Assembly (NCBI GenBank): GCA_026706225.1
Contig: JAPOZE010000447.1
Coordinates: 1-7,710, forward strand
DNA from: Acidobacteriota bacterium
Lineage (GTDB): Bacteria; Acidobacteriota; Terriglobia; Versatilivoradales; Versatilivoraceae
DNA length: 7,710 bases
Direction of reading: 5' to 3'
The position numbers and the translations under genes are program-made. The notes beneath the pieces were generated by a model that searched no databases, had not been told where the DNA came from, and was given only the letters and a program-made list of their open reading frames with translations. Shown piece by piece: positions 1 to 5,639 of this stretch. Positions within the stretch are counted from its first letter, which is position 1; every line of letters starts with the position of its first letter.

Positions 1-376
1 AACCGACCCGGTGGTGGGGGATATCGGTCAGGAACACCTTGTAGCGAAATTCCCATCGCAGATCCCCGGTCTCGGCGTCGAAACAGGAAATCTGCTCCTG
101 CCAGTGGGAAGGCGTGTCCGGTTCGGCCAGGGTGATGATACAGACCCGCCCGTCCACCACGATCGGCGTCGAGCGTCCCCCGATGGGCCGCTTCCACCGC
201 AGGTTCTCTCCCTCCGGCGACCAGGTTGAGGGCAATTCGGTTTCAGCCGAAACTCCGTCGGCGTCAGGACCTCGCCACATGGGCCAGTCGACGGCTCCGG
301 CCGGAGCCGTCAGACACACCAGGCTGGTGACGGAGAGAGCCAGCCACCCCTTCAGGAACTGTTTTGCGGTCCGCAT
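1..376 (-). CDS. Secreted PQQ-like beta-propeller protein, N-terminal part (cut by window edge)
   Basis: Only the first 125 codons are present; the gene runs off the left edge. Residues 1-28 form a signal peptide (basic start, hydrophobic stretch WLALSVTSLVCL, then APAGA before the likely cleavage site), so the product is exported. The mature start DWPMWRGPDADGVS (30-43) is the usual opening of PQQ-binding-like/BamB-like propeller proteins common in Acidobacteriota and Planctomycetota. Blade-type motifs follow: STPIVVDGRVCIIT (69-82) and CFDAETGDLRWEF (98-110). Family members may be quinoprotein dehydrogenase-like or simple scaffolds; the fragment does not show whether PQQ is bound. The ATG at 376 is supported by a purine-rich ribosome site (GGAAGGGAG, 388-396) about 11 bases upstream. 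It lies 61 bases after the D-aminoacylase-family gene on the same strand and may have its own promoter. The propeller class is secure; the specific function is unknown. Confidence 0.85.
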   Translation of the reverse strand, partial: MRTAKQFLKGWLALSVTSLVCLTAPAGAVDWPMWRGPDADGVSAETELPSTWSPEGENLRWKRPIGGRSTPIVVDGRVCIITLAEPDTPSHWQEQISCFDAETGDLRWEFRYKVFLTDIPHHRVG

Positions 377-400
377 CAAATTAGAATCTCCCTTCCATTC

Positions 401-427
401 ATTATCAGGTTGACAGACAAAAAACAA
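401..427 (-). promoter_or_regulatory. Possible sigma70-like promoter before the beta-propeller gene
   Basis: On the minus strand a GATAAT box (401-406, 5 of 6 matches to the -10 consensus) lies just upstream of the ribosome site of the beta-propeller gene. The best -35-like hexamer is TTGTTT (422-427), with a short 15-base spacer. The -10 is good and the -35 is poor, so this is a tentative call. It would give a very short leader and allow transcription independent of the upstream run. Confidence 0.3.
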
Positions 428-447
428 CCAGCGCCGTTCACCGGTTG
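419..447 (-). terminator. Weak intrinsic-terminator-like hairpin after the D-aminoacylase-family gene
   Basis: On the minus strand, CAACC (447-443) and GGTTG (429-425) can pair around a 13-base loop, and six T residues follow at once (424-419). The left arm overlaps the last codons of the D-aminoacylase-family gene, whose TGA is at 440-438. The five-pair stem is short and the loop large, so termination would be partial at best. The T tract placed directly after the stem and the promoter-like GATAAT just beyond it make a transcript boundary reasonable. Confidence 0.35.
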
Positions 448-2135
448 GCCTTCCCGGGTCCATCCAGGAATTTTCCCGGCCTGGCGTCAAGAGGACGTCC
501 GGCTTCGATGACCAGCGTCCCGTTGACGATGACGTGCTCGATACCCTCCGCAAAGCGACGGGGCTCCAGGAAGGTGGCGGGGCCGGCGACCCGCTCGGCG
601 TCGAAAATGGTGATATCGGCTTTCATGCCCACCCGGAGCATGCCCCGGTTTCGGAGCCCCAACTTGGCTGCGTTCATTCCCGTCATCTTGTGAATGGCCT
701 CTTCCAGATCGAGCACCCCTTCCTCCCTCACGTACTTCCCCAGGACCCGGGCAAAGGCGCCGAATCCATGAGGTCGGGGCACTTCCCCGTCCGATGGATC
801 GTTGCCGGCGGTCGCGCCGCCGGAGCCGATGGAGATCCAGGGCGCCTGCAGGGCTTGACGCAGGTCCTCCTCGCTCATGAGAGAGTAAAGGACCGCAACC
901 GGACCGTCGGTTTCCCGCAACAGGTCCAAGAGAGTGTCTCCGGGGGGACGATCCAGCTCGGTCGCGATTGCCTGAATGCTCTTCCCGGCCAGGGGCTGAA
1001 ATTTCGGGGCGTTTGCCTGCAGGAGAACCACTCCCTCCCAGCCTCCCGCTGCCAGGAAAGCATTGGACTTCCCGCGCCGTTTCCGACGCAGCTCTCTCAG
1101 GATGCGGGCCCGAAGGTCGCTTCGGGAGAGCCGTTCCAAGAGTTTCTCCCGCCCGCCCTCGGTCGCCCAGTTGGGCAATAAGTCCTCCAGGTTTGCCCGG
1201 GCTCTTCGAAAGGGAGACACGCCGGCGGTCAGGGCCAATCCCGATTCCCTCCCCTTTTCGATGGAATCGAACACCGCTTGCAACGGCTCCAGGCCACTGT
1301 GTCCGGTAAGCCTCAATCCCGGAATGTCCAGGGGAATTTGAGCTTGCTCCGCGAGCTCGATGGCCCCCTTGACCGCATTGCCGATGCCGGCGCGCGAATC
1401 GATTCCGGCGGAGTAGGCCCCTCCGTGCGGCTTCACCTCCCGGGCCAGCTCGACCAGTTGCTCCAGGCTCAGAATGCCTTCCGCCGACAGGCGCGGCGAG
1501 GCGGCAAGCCCCAGCGCACCCTCCAGCATGGCCTGCCCGACCCGCTGCTTCATTGCGGCAAACTCGGGCTGGGTGGGTTCCCGCGTTTCTTCGTTCAGGA
1601 CCGAGGGCACGACATCTCCGGCCCGGACGTAGGCGGCCACGTTGACGGCGAGGTCCCCTTGCCGCAGGCTGCGATAGGTCTGCCCCCACCGAGGCCGATC
1701 TCCCGAGACTTCCCGGGAACCGGGTTGCGGCCCGGCGCCCGCCCGGAGGAAACGGCTCGCATGTCCTCCTCTCAGCACCTCGGTGGTGACTCCCTGGCGC
1801 ACCTTGGCGAGGGAGTCGGGGTGCAGCAGACTGTCGGGCCTGGAACGACTGTGGCTATCGATAAAACCGGGAGCGACCCACAATCCCCGCGCGTCGATCA
1901 CTCGACGCCCCTTCTTCTCCCGTTCCTTCAGTTCCCCCAGGTACAGGATCTCTTCCCCGCGAATGGCCAGGTCCCCTGGAAACCACAGGGAGCCGGAGCC
2001 GTCGATGATCTTCCCACCGGCGATGATCAGGTCAAACTCGTATTGAGGAGACGGTCGACAGGCAGGCAGGGTGCAGCACAGAGCCAGCGCCAGCGAGGCC
2101 CGCTTCAGCCAAGGCTGCGGCATTTTGAGAATCAT
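438..2135 (-). CDS. D-aminoacylase-family (amidohydrolase superfamily) lipoprotein lacking most catalytic residues
   Basis: This 565-residue protein follows the N-acyl-D-amino-acid deacylase family end to end: an N-terminal beta-sandwich strand set (FDLIIAGGKIIDGSG, 34-48; VIDARGLWVAPGFIDSH, 79-95), VRQGVTTEV (112-120), a barrel core, then FARVLGKYVREEGVLDLEEA (461-480) and a closing RGMLRVGMKADITIFD (497-512). Residues 1-26 look like a lipoprotein signal with lipobox LPAC (Cys26), so it is probably membrane-anchored outside the cytoplasm. Family enzymes use a zinc site (HxH, a Cys, two later His) and a catalytic Asp. Here HxH is HSR (95-97), the Cys position is Gly124, the two His positions are Gly244 and Gly273, and the SDG Asp is Gly439. 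The frame is uninterrupted, so this is not ordinary decay. It starts 29 bases after the YtxJ-like gene. The ATG at 2135 has only a close, weak ribosome site; Met5 is an alternative. Family is confident; hydrolase activity is doubtful. Confidence 0.85.
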   Translation of the reverse strand: MILKMPQPWLKRASLALALCCTLPACRPSPQYEFDLIIAGGKIIDGSGSLWFPGDLAIRGEEILYLGELKEREKKGRRVIDARGLWVAPGFIDSHSRSRPDSLLHPDSLAKVRQGVTTEVLRGGHASRFLRAGAGPQPGSREVSGDRPRWGQTYRSLRQGDLAVNVAAYVRAGDVVPSVLNEETREPTQPEFAAMKQRVGQAMLEGALGLAASPRLSAEGILSLEQLVELAREVKPHGGAYSAGIDSRAGIGNAVKGAIELAEQAQIPLDIPGLRLTGHSGLEPLQAVFDSIEKGRESGLALTAGVSPFRRARANLEDLLPNWATEGGREKLLERLSRSDLRARILRELRRKRRGKSNAFLAAGGWEGVVLLQANAPKFQPLAGKSIQAIATELDRPPGDTLLDLLRETDGPVAVLYSLMSEEDLRQALQAPWISIGSGGATAGNDPSDGEVPRPHGFGAFARVLGKYVREEGVLDLEEAIHKMTGMNAAKLGLRNRGMLRVGMKADITIFDAERVAGPATFLEPRRFAEGIEHVIVNGTLVIEAGRPLDARPGKFLDGPGKANR

Positions 2136-2164
2136 CGTCCCCAGCGGGTTTGGGTCGGGTCAGG

Positions 2165-2521
2165 TCAAGACTGGAGGAAGCGGCCGGCCACCTCGTGCAT
2201 CTTTTCCAGCGTCAATCTCCAATGGGAGTCGTGCCAGAGGACCTTGGAACCGGAAATGAGCAGAAGTTGCGGGGATTCATGCCGCACCCCCAATTGCTCT
2301 TCGATCTGATTGGAGAGCGGGCGCTCCTCGATCACGCGAACCAGGGCGCAGGTCCAGGGGCGGTCGGCTCCGCCCTGTCGCTCGAATTCGGAAAAGGCAG
2401 AGTAGACCCCGGCGCTGATGGGACACTGGCTGCTATGTTTCAGCAGAAAGACCGGTTCCCGATCGGAACCCGCCAGCAGTTCCCGCACATCCTCCGGAGT
2501 CTTGAGCTGAGTAAAGGACAT
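2165..2521 (-). CDS. ytxJ: YtxJ/BrxC-like monothiol bacilliredoxin-type protein
   Basis: This 118-residue cytoplasmic protein matches the YtxJ (DUF2847, BrxC) thioredoxin-fold family, which is about 110 residues long. The active-site segment is FLLKHSSQCPIS (25-36), with the single reactive Cys33 in the CPIS motif. A thioredoxin-like cis-proline region follows at HESPQLLLISGSKVLWHDSH (81-100). In Bacillus the protein is linked to bacillithiol redox chemistry, acting on S-bacillithiolated proteins. That this host makes bacillithiol is an inference; no biosynthesis gene is in the window. Cys58 is a second cysteine with no known role in the motif. The ATG at 2521 is chosen because the family starts near MSFTQL and AAGGGAG lies 11 bases upstream; a GTG at 2548 would add nine residues. 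It sits between the TPR gene (37-base gap) and the lipoprotein gene (29-base gap), so all three are probably co-transcribed. Confidence 0.85.
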   Translation of the reverse strand: MSFTQLKTPEDVRELLAGSDREPVFLLKHSSQCPISAGVYSAFSEFERQGGADRPWTCALVRVIEERPLSNQIEEQLGVRHESPQLLLISGSKVLWHDSHWRLTLEKMHEVAGRFLQS

Positions 2522-2532
2522 GGAGGCAAACA

Positions 2533-2539
2533 CTCCCTT
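2533..2539 (-). promoter_or_regulatory. Ribosome binding site deciding the YtxJ-like start
   Basis: AAGGGAG on the minus strand lies 11 bases before the ATG at 2521. The competing GTG at 2548 has only GGAG, 13 bases away and overlapping the stop region of the TPR gene. The stronger site and the family's usual length favour the ATG. Confidence 0.5.
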
Positions 2540-2558
2540 CAGAGGCACTCGATTGCGA

Positions 2559-3614
2559 TTACTCCGAGCCGGGCTCGGCGGAATCGCCGGTCACCGGGGC
2601 AGGCTTGCCGTTGCCGCCTGCCAGATCCGCCCGGACCTGAGCCAACAGGTCCTGCAGGCCATCCAGAGAATTCTGGTGGGTGGTTCGGTACAGAGACTCC
2701 AGGTTGCGACGGGAGATATCCCGATATCCGCCTTCCAGAAGAGAAGCCCGGGCAAAGGCATTCATGGCTTGCGGGAATCGCTTCAACCGGGTGGATACCA
2801 CTCCAAGCTGGAACTGCACGAACTGGGACCGAGGCTCCTCATTCAACGACTTGGTGAGATATCCGTATGCCCGGGCCAGATTGAGCGTGGCCATCCTGGC
2901 GCTGCCGGCGGCTGCGGTTCCCGGGCTTTTTGGCTGGGCGGGTTCCGGTTCGGGGCCGGCCGGGTCAGGAGAGCTCTCCTCCTGCGGAGCAGCATTCTTC
3001 GAGGCCTCCCGTTCCATCTCATACTTGACGAGATAGGCGTGGCCCAAGCCGGCCAGGCTCTGGGCCATAAATTGGCGGTGCTCGGCCTCCCACTGCTGCG
3101 GGTCGGTATTGGCGGGCCGGACGATCTTTTGCAGCCGGCCCAAGGCGCGGGAGGCCAATTGAATGGAACGGTCGGGATCTCCCTTGTCGGAGTGAGCCAG
3201 GGCCATCAGCGCCAGAATCGGAATGTTGTCGGGCGAATGTCCGAGTGTTTTTTGTCCGTGCTCGAACATTTTCTCCGGCTGGTTCAGATTACGGTAGTCC
3301 ATGGTGGCCATGTGGTGCACCTGGCCCAGGTACCTGGATTCGGGATATTTCTGAATGAAAGCCTCGATCAGCACGCTGCGTGGGGCAGGGTCGGTGGACT
3401 GCTTTATCTGGGAAAAATCCTCCTGTTCTTGCGGGTCTTGCGCCAGCTCCTCGGCGGGCTCCGGAACGTCGTAGATCCTGAGCTTGCCGGTTTCCGAGGA
3501 CGGTGGGGTCTGAGCGAAGAGAGAGGTGGCCCCCAGGCCCTGACACACCGGCAGGTTTGGGGTGAGACCTGTTCCCGCAAGCAGCAGACCAATAGAGAGC
3601 GCTCTCAGGTTCAT
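2559..3614 (-). CDS. Secreted TPR (tetratricopeptide-like) repeat protein
   Basis: This is a 351-residue protein of unknown specific role. Residues 1-35 form a signal peptide (MNLRALSIGLLLAG, ending near SLFAQ), so it is exported to the periplasm or beyond. Helical repeat segments with TPR spacing are visible: SVLIEAFIQKYPESRYLGQ (80-98), ILALMALAHSDKGDPDRSIQ (133-152) and VQFQLGVVSTRLKRFPQAMN (266-285). The -Y/F-P-x-S/A-x- pattern resembles bacterial TPR proteins that scaffold envelope complexes. A Pro/Glu-rich, probably disordered insert (209-232) splits the repeat region, and the tail (331-351) is also low complexity. The reading frame is open upstream to 3839 but there overlaps the FAH-fold gene, and only the ATG at 3614 gives a signal peptide. 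Its ribosome site is weak (GGGA a few bases upstream). It heads the TPR, YtxJ-like, lipoprotein trio. Confidence 0.75.
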   Translation of the reverse strand: MNLRALSIGLLLAGTGLTPNLPVCQGLGATSLFAQTPPSSETGKLRIYDVPEPAEELAQDPQEQEDFSQIKQSTDPAPRSVLIEAFIQKYPESRYLGQVHHMATMDYRNLNQPEKMFEHGQKTLGHSPDNIPILALMALAHSDKGDPDRSIQLASRALGRLQKIVRPANTDPQQWEAEHRQFMAQSLAGLGHAYLVKYEMEREASKNAAPQEESSPDPAGPEPEPAQPKSPGTAAAGSARMATLNLARAYGYLTKSLNEEPRSQFVQFQLGVVSTRLKRFPQAMNAFARASLLEGGYRDISRRNLESLYRTTHQNSLDGLQDLLAQVRADLAGGNGKPAPVTGDSAEPGSE

Positions 3615-3647
3615 GGTTGTCCCGAAACAATCCGCACTTCCACCACT

Positions 3648-3679
3648 CCTGCCAGAATAGCAAAAATGAAAATGGCAGG
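3648..3679. repeat. Seven-base inverted repeat with AT-rich centre, between FAH-fold and TPR genes
   Basis: CCTGCCA (3648-3654) and TGGCAGG (3673-3679) are perfect inverted copies separated by 18 bases that are mostly A on the plus strand. This AT-rich island stands out in GC-rich surroundings. It lies in the 76-base gap between two minus-strand genes and overlaps a promoter-like pair. It could be a repressor operator, an mRNA hairpin, or chance. Confidence 0.4.
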
Positions 3680-3683
3680 TCAC
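3654..3683 (-). promoter_or_regulatory. Possible internal promoter for the TPR, YtxJ-like and lipoprotein genes
   Basis: On the minus strand GTGACC (3678-3683, 4 of 6 to the -35 consensus) and TATTCT (3654-3659, 4 of 6 to the -10) are separated by 18 bases, in the only AT-rich stretch of this gap. The arms of the CCTGCCA/TGGCAGG inverted repeat touch both hexamers. That is what an operator-controlled promoter would look like, but each hexamer match is modest. Confidence 0.3.
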
Positions 3684-3690
3684 CCTTTTC

Positions 3691-4596
3691 TCAGGACACG
3701 ATACGGACCTGGTTGGTGAGCGTGCCGATTTCCGGAATGGTGATTTCGACGGTGTCTCCCTCCTGCAGGGCGGCTGCTTCGGTCTGAATGATTCCCGTAC
3801 CGGTGAGCAACACGGTGCCGTCGGGAATCGGATTGGCATAGAAGAGCCAGTCGATCAGTTCCTGGATGGTTCGCTTCATCATGCTCAGCCGGGTGTCGCC
3901 GGAGAAAATGACCTGGTCGCCTCTCCTGATCTCGCAACGGATCGACAGGGCGTAGGGATCGGGAACTTCGTCGGCGGTCAGCAGGACCGGGCCCAGGGAG
4001 CAGCAGCCGGTGTAGATCTTGGACTGGGGAAGGAAGAGAGGGTTTTCCCGCTCAATATCCCAGGCCGAAACGTCATTGGAGACCAGGAACCCGAGTATCT
4101 TGCGGTTGGACGAGAGCAGGACTCCCAGCTCCGGTTCCACAGCCGTGAACTTGGAGTCTTTCCGTATGCCGATGAAGTCGTTGGGACCGGTGCATCGGGT
4201 TTCGGTGCCCTTGAAGAACAGCTCCGGCCGATCGGAAAAATAGACATGGTCGTAGATCCCCGCGGGCGCCTGGGTGTCTCCGTCGCGGAATTCAGCGCTC
4301 TTCTTGTAGGTCACCCCGCAGGCCCAGACCTCCGGTGGGTGAACGGGAATGGCCGCATGGGGCGTTGCCGGGCTCGGGGAGACGTTCAGCTCCGACCAGG
4401 TCAGGGACAGTGCCTGGGAGGAACGGTGTCTTTCCACCAGGTCCACCAGAGCGATTCCCTCCCGCTCGGCCCCGCGGGCGAAGTCCAGCAGCGTACGCAG
4501 ACCGTTGCCCTCCGCCAGGACCGGGTAGACGCTCTCGTTTTCCACTCTTGCCAAATGAAGCCCGGTTTCGGGATCATGGATTTGAGCCAGTTTCAT
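3691..4596 (-). CDS. Fumarylacetoacetate-hydrolase-fold enzyme, resembling 2-keto-3-deoxy-sugar-acid dehydratases
   Basis: This 301-residue protein has the two-part FAH architecture: a variable N-terminal domain (1-80) and a catalytic C-terminal domain (about 85-295). The metal ligands expected of the family are present: EPE (Glu154, Glu156) and Asp175 in NDVSAWDIE. ELFFKG (125-130) supplies the conserved Lys129. The segment ENPLFLPQSKIYTGCCSLGP (184-203) is characteristic of the branch that includes 2-dehydro-3-deoxy-D-arabinonate dehydratase of oxidative pentose pathways; other FAH members act on dicarboxylic keto-acids. The substrate is inferred from resemblance only. No signal peptide is seen, so it is cytoplasmic. 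The ATG at 4596 is well supported by AAGGAGA (4602-4608), five bases upstream. It follows the ACT-domain gene by 43 bases, so co-transcription is likely. FAH superfamily is certain; the dehydratase role is moderate. Confidence 0.85.
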   Translation of the reverse strand: MKLAQIHDPETGLHLARVENESVYPVLAEGNGLRTLLDFARGAEREGIALVDLVERHRSSQALSLTWSELNVSPSPATPHAAIPVHPPEVWACGVTYKKSAEFRDGDTQAPAGIYDHVYFSDRPELFFKGTETRCTGPNDFIGIRKDSKFTAVEPELGVLLSSNRKILGFLVSNDVSAWDIERENPLFLPQSKIYTGCCSLGPVLLTADEVPDPYALSIRCEIRRGDQVIFSGDTRLSMMKRTIQELIDWLFYANPIPDGTVLLTGTGIIQTEAAALQEGDTVEITIPEIGTLTNQVRIVS

Positions 4597-4639
4597 GAAG
4601 GTCTCCTTCGCAGCCGACGCCGGGCGCCCCGGTGAGACA

Positions 4640-5299
4640 TCAGTAACGCCTGGATCGCTGCAGGGTGATGTCGAATTTGGCTGTATCGGCGGCTGCCATG
4701 ACTGCCATGACTCCGGCTTGAACGGGGTCGCTCACCACCAGGTCGGCCGCCTCGGGCACGGTTCCGGCCATGTTGAGAGACAGCACGGTAATGCCCTGCT
4801 TCTTGATTTCCTCTACGGCCTGGGCGATGTCTCCTCCCATGATGGCTCCCGCCATGACCAGAACCCTTGCCCGGGGCAGCAGGGCCACCGAGCGCACTGC
4901 AGCCGCGATGTGTTCTTCCCCCACCAGCGGGATGGTGTCCACCGAAATCCTCTCGCCACGCAGGTTGTGCCGGTCGGCTTCGCTGATGGCGCCCAGAGCC
5001 ACCTGTCCCACCTGGGCCCCGCCGCCGATGATGATGACCCGCTTGCCGTAGACTTTGAGCAGCGGATCAAGGGAGTCTACCGCGGTGACCACCTCCAGCG
5101 CGCGCAGGTCCCCGAGGAGTGCTTCCACCTCTTCGACGTCGCGCAGCTCCAAGTACAGGCTGGCCGCATGGGCCCCCCGTTTCACAATGTCCACGGAGCT
5201 GATGTTGGCTCCGTGTTCGGCAATGGTCCGGGTAAGCTGAAAAAGCACCCCGGTACGATCCTGCGCCTGGACGAGCAAGGCAATGGATTCTGATTTCAT
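4640..5299 (-). CDS. ACT-domain protein with a C-terminal Rossmann-like domain (DUF5612-like)
   Basis: The first 75 or so residues of this 219-residue protein are an ACT domain, a small-molecule-sensing fold: IALLVQAQDRTGVLFQLTRT (6-25), then GANISSVDIV (30-39), the usual Asp-Arg-x-Gly ligand turn and second strand. From residue 86 a second domain begins, RVIIIGGGAQVGQVALG (87-103), a glycine-rich nucleotide-binding-like loop. It ends in a conserved-looking block, LNMAGTVPEAADLVVSDPVQ (175-194), then AKFDI (207-211). This arrangement matches a poorly described family found mainly in archaea and some bacteria. A regulatory role sensing an amino acid or metabolite is inferred. The ATG at 5299 has a strong ribosome site GAGGTGG (5307-5313), seven bases away. 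It is the first gene of the minus-strand run, directly behind a good promoter. Confidence 0.8.
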   Translation of the reverse strand: MKSESIALLVQAQDRTGVLFQLTRTIAEHGANISSVDIVKRGAHAASLYLELRDVEEVEALLGDLRALEVVTAVDSLDPLLKVYGKRVIIIGGGAQVGQVALGAISEADRHNLRGERISVDTIPLVGEEHIAAAVRSVALLPRARVLVMAGAIMGGDIAQAVEEIKKQGITVLSLNMAGTVPEAADLVVSDPVQAGVMAVMAAADTAKFDITLQRSRRY

Positions 5300-5348
5300 T
5301 CGGATGCCACCTCGGCGGTATCGAATGGGGGAACAGGCACGTTGCCGA

Positions 5349-5377
5349 AATCTAAATCAAGGCTACCGGCAAGTCAA
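5349..5377 (-). promoter_or_regulatory. Sigma70-like promoter for the ACT-led minus-strand operon
   Basis: On the minus strand TTGACT (5372-5377, 5 of 6 to the -35 consensus) and TAGATT (5349-5354, 4 of 6 to the -10) are separated by exactly 17 bases. Transcription would begin near 5342, giving a leader of about 42 bases that contains the GAGGTGG ribosome site. This is the best promoter match in the window. Confidence 0.6.
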
Positions 5378-5435
5378 CCGCGGCAAGTGAAGAGTGGAGA
5401 GTTGTTCGAGCAGGAGTTACGGAGGGAGATCCACC

Positions 5436-5470
5436 CGGGAGCGCGGGCGTCCCGCCCGCATGCACTCCCG
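5436..5470. repeat. Nested palindromic REP-like element
   Basis: The inner stem is perfect: GCGGGCG (5443-5449) pairs with CGCCCGC (5453-5459) around a TCC loop. An outer stem of CGGGAG (5436-5441) with CTCCCG (5465-5470) encloses it, leaving one unpaired base on the left and five on the right. The 35-base unit resembles a short GC-rich palindrome that I recall as dispersed in many copies in several environmental phyla, where it is often mistranslated as Arg/Pro/Gly-rich hypothetical peptides. Only one copy is in this window, so dispersal here cannot be shown. It is not followed by a T tract, so it is not a classical intrinsic terminator. Confidence 0.6.
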
Positions 5471-5610
5471 TTCCGTGCCTCTCGGTTTCCCTGCGATGGC
5501 GCACCCGGCCGCCCTCACGCCGGAAACGGCGCCATGGTTCTCCTTCGGCTTCGCCGATACCGGTCCCGCCGATGGATGGTGGGACGGAGCCGTGTGAGCC
5601 TTGGCGCCGG

Positions 5611-5639
5611 TTGCGAGGTTCCCCAAAAGCGGGTATTCT
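5611..5639 (+). promoter_or_regulatory. Possible promoter for the Gfo/Idh/MocA gene
   Basis: TTGCGA (5611-5616, 4 of 6 to -35) and TATTCT (5634-5639, 4 of 6 to -10) have a 17-base spacer containing an AAAA run. Start of transcription would be near 5646, leaving a leader of about 100 bases before the ATG at 5747. The spacing is ideal but both hexamers are moderate. Confidence 0.4.

Noticed and set aside
487..1689. 400-codon open frame on the minus strand overlapping the D-aminoacylase-family gene
   Set aside because: It is an out-of-frame shadow with Arg/Gly-rich composition; the family motifs are all in the 438-2135 frame. I also considered a frameshift as the cause of the lost catalytic residues and rejected it, because flanking family blocks stay in one frame on both sides of each substitution.
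1278..2309. Long open frame on the plus strand opposite the D-aminoacylase-family gene (343 codons)
   Set aside because: It is Gln/Arg/Gly/Pro-rich without recognisable motifs and lies antisense to a clearly recognisable family protein; such shadows are expected in GC-rich DNA.
3615..3839. Upstream extension of the TPR reading frame into the FAH-fold gene
   Set aside because: It overlaps the FAH-fold coding end and would place the signal peptide inside the protein; the ATG at 3614 is the natural start.
4595..5293. 232-codon plus-strand frame opposite the ACT-domain gene
   Set aside because: It is His/Gly-rich with no domain pattern; the opposite strand has strong domain motifs and a good ribosome site.
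5394..5597. Small plus-strand frame of 67 codons containing RGRPARMHSRSVPL
   Set aside because: This is the typical spurious translation of the GC palindrome; no ribosome site or protein-like composition supports it.
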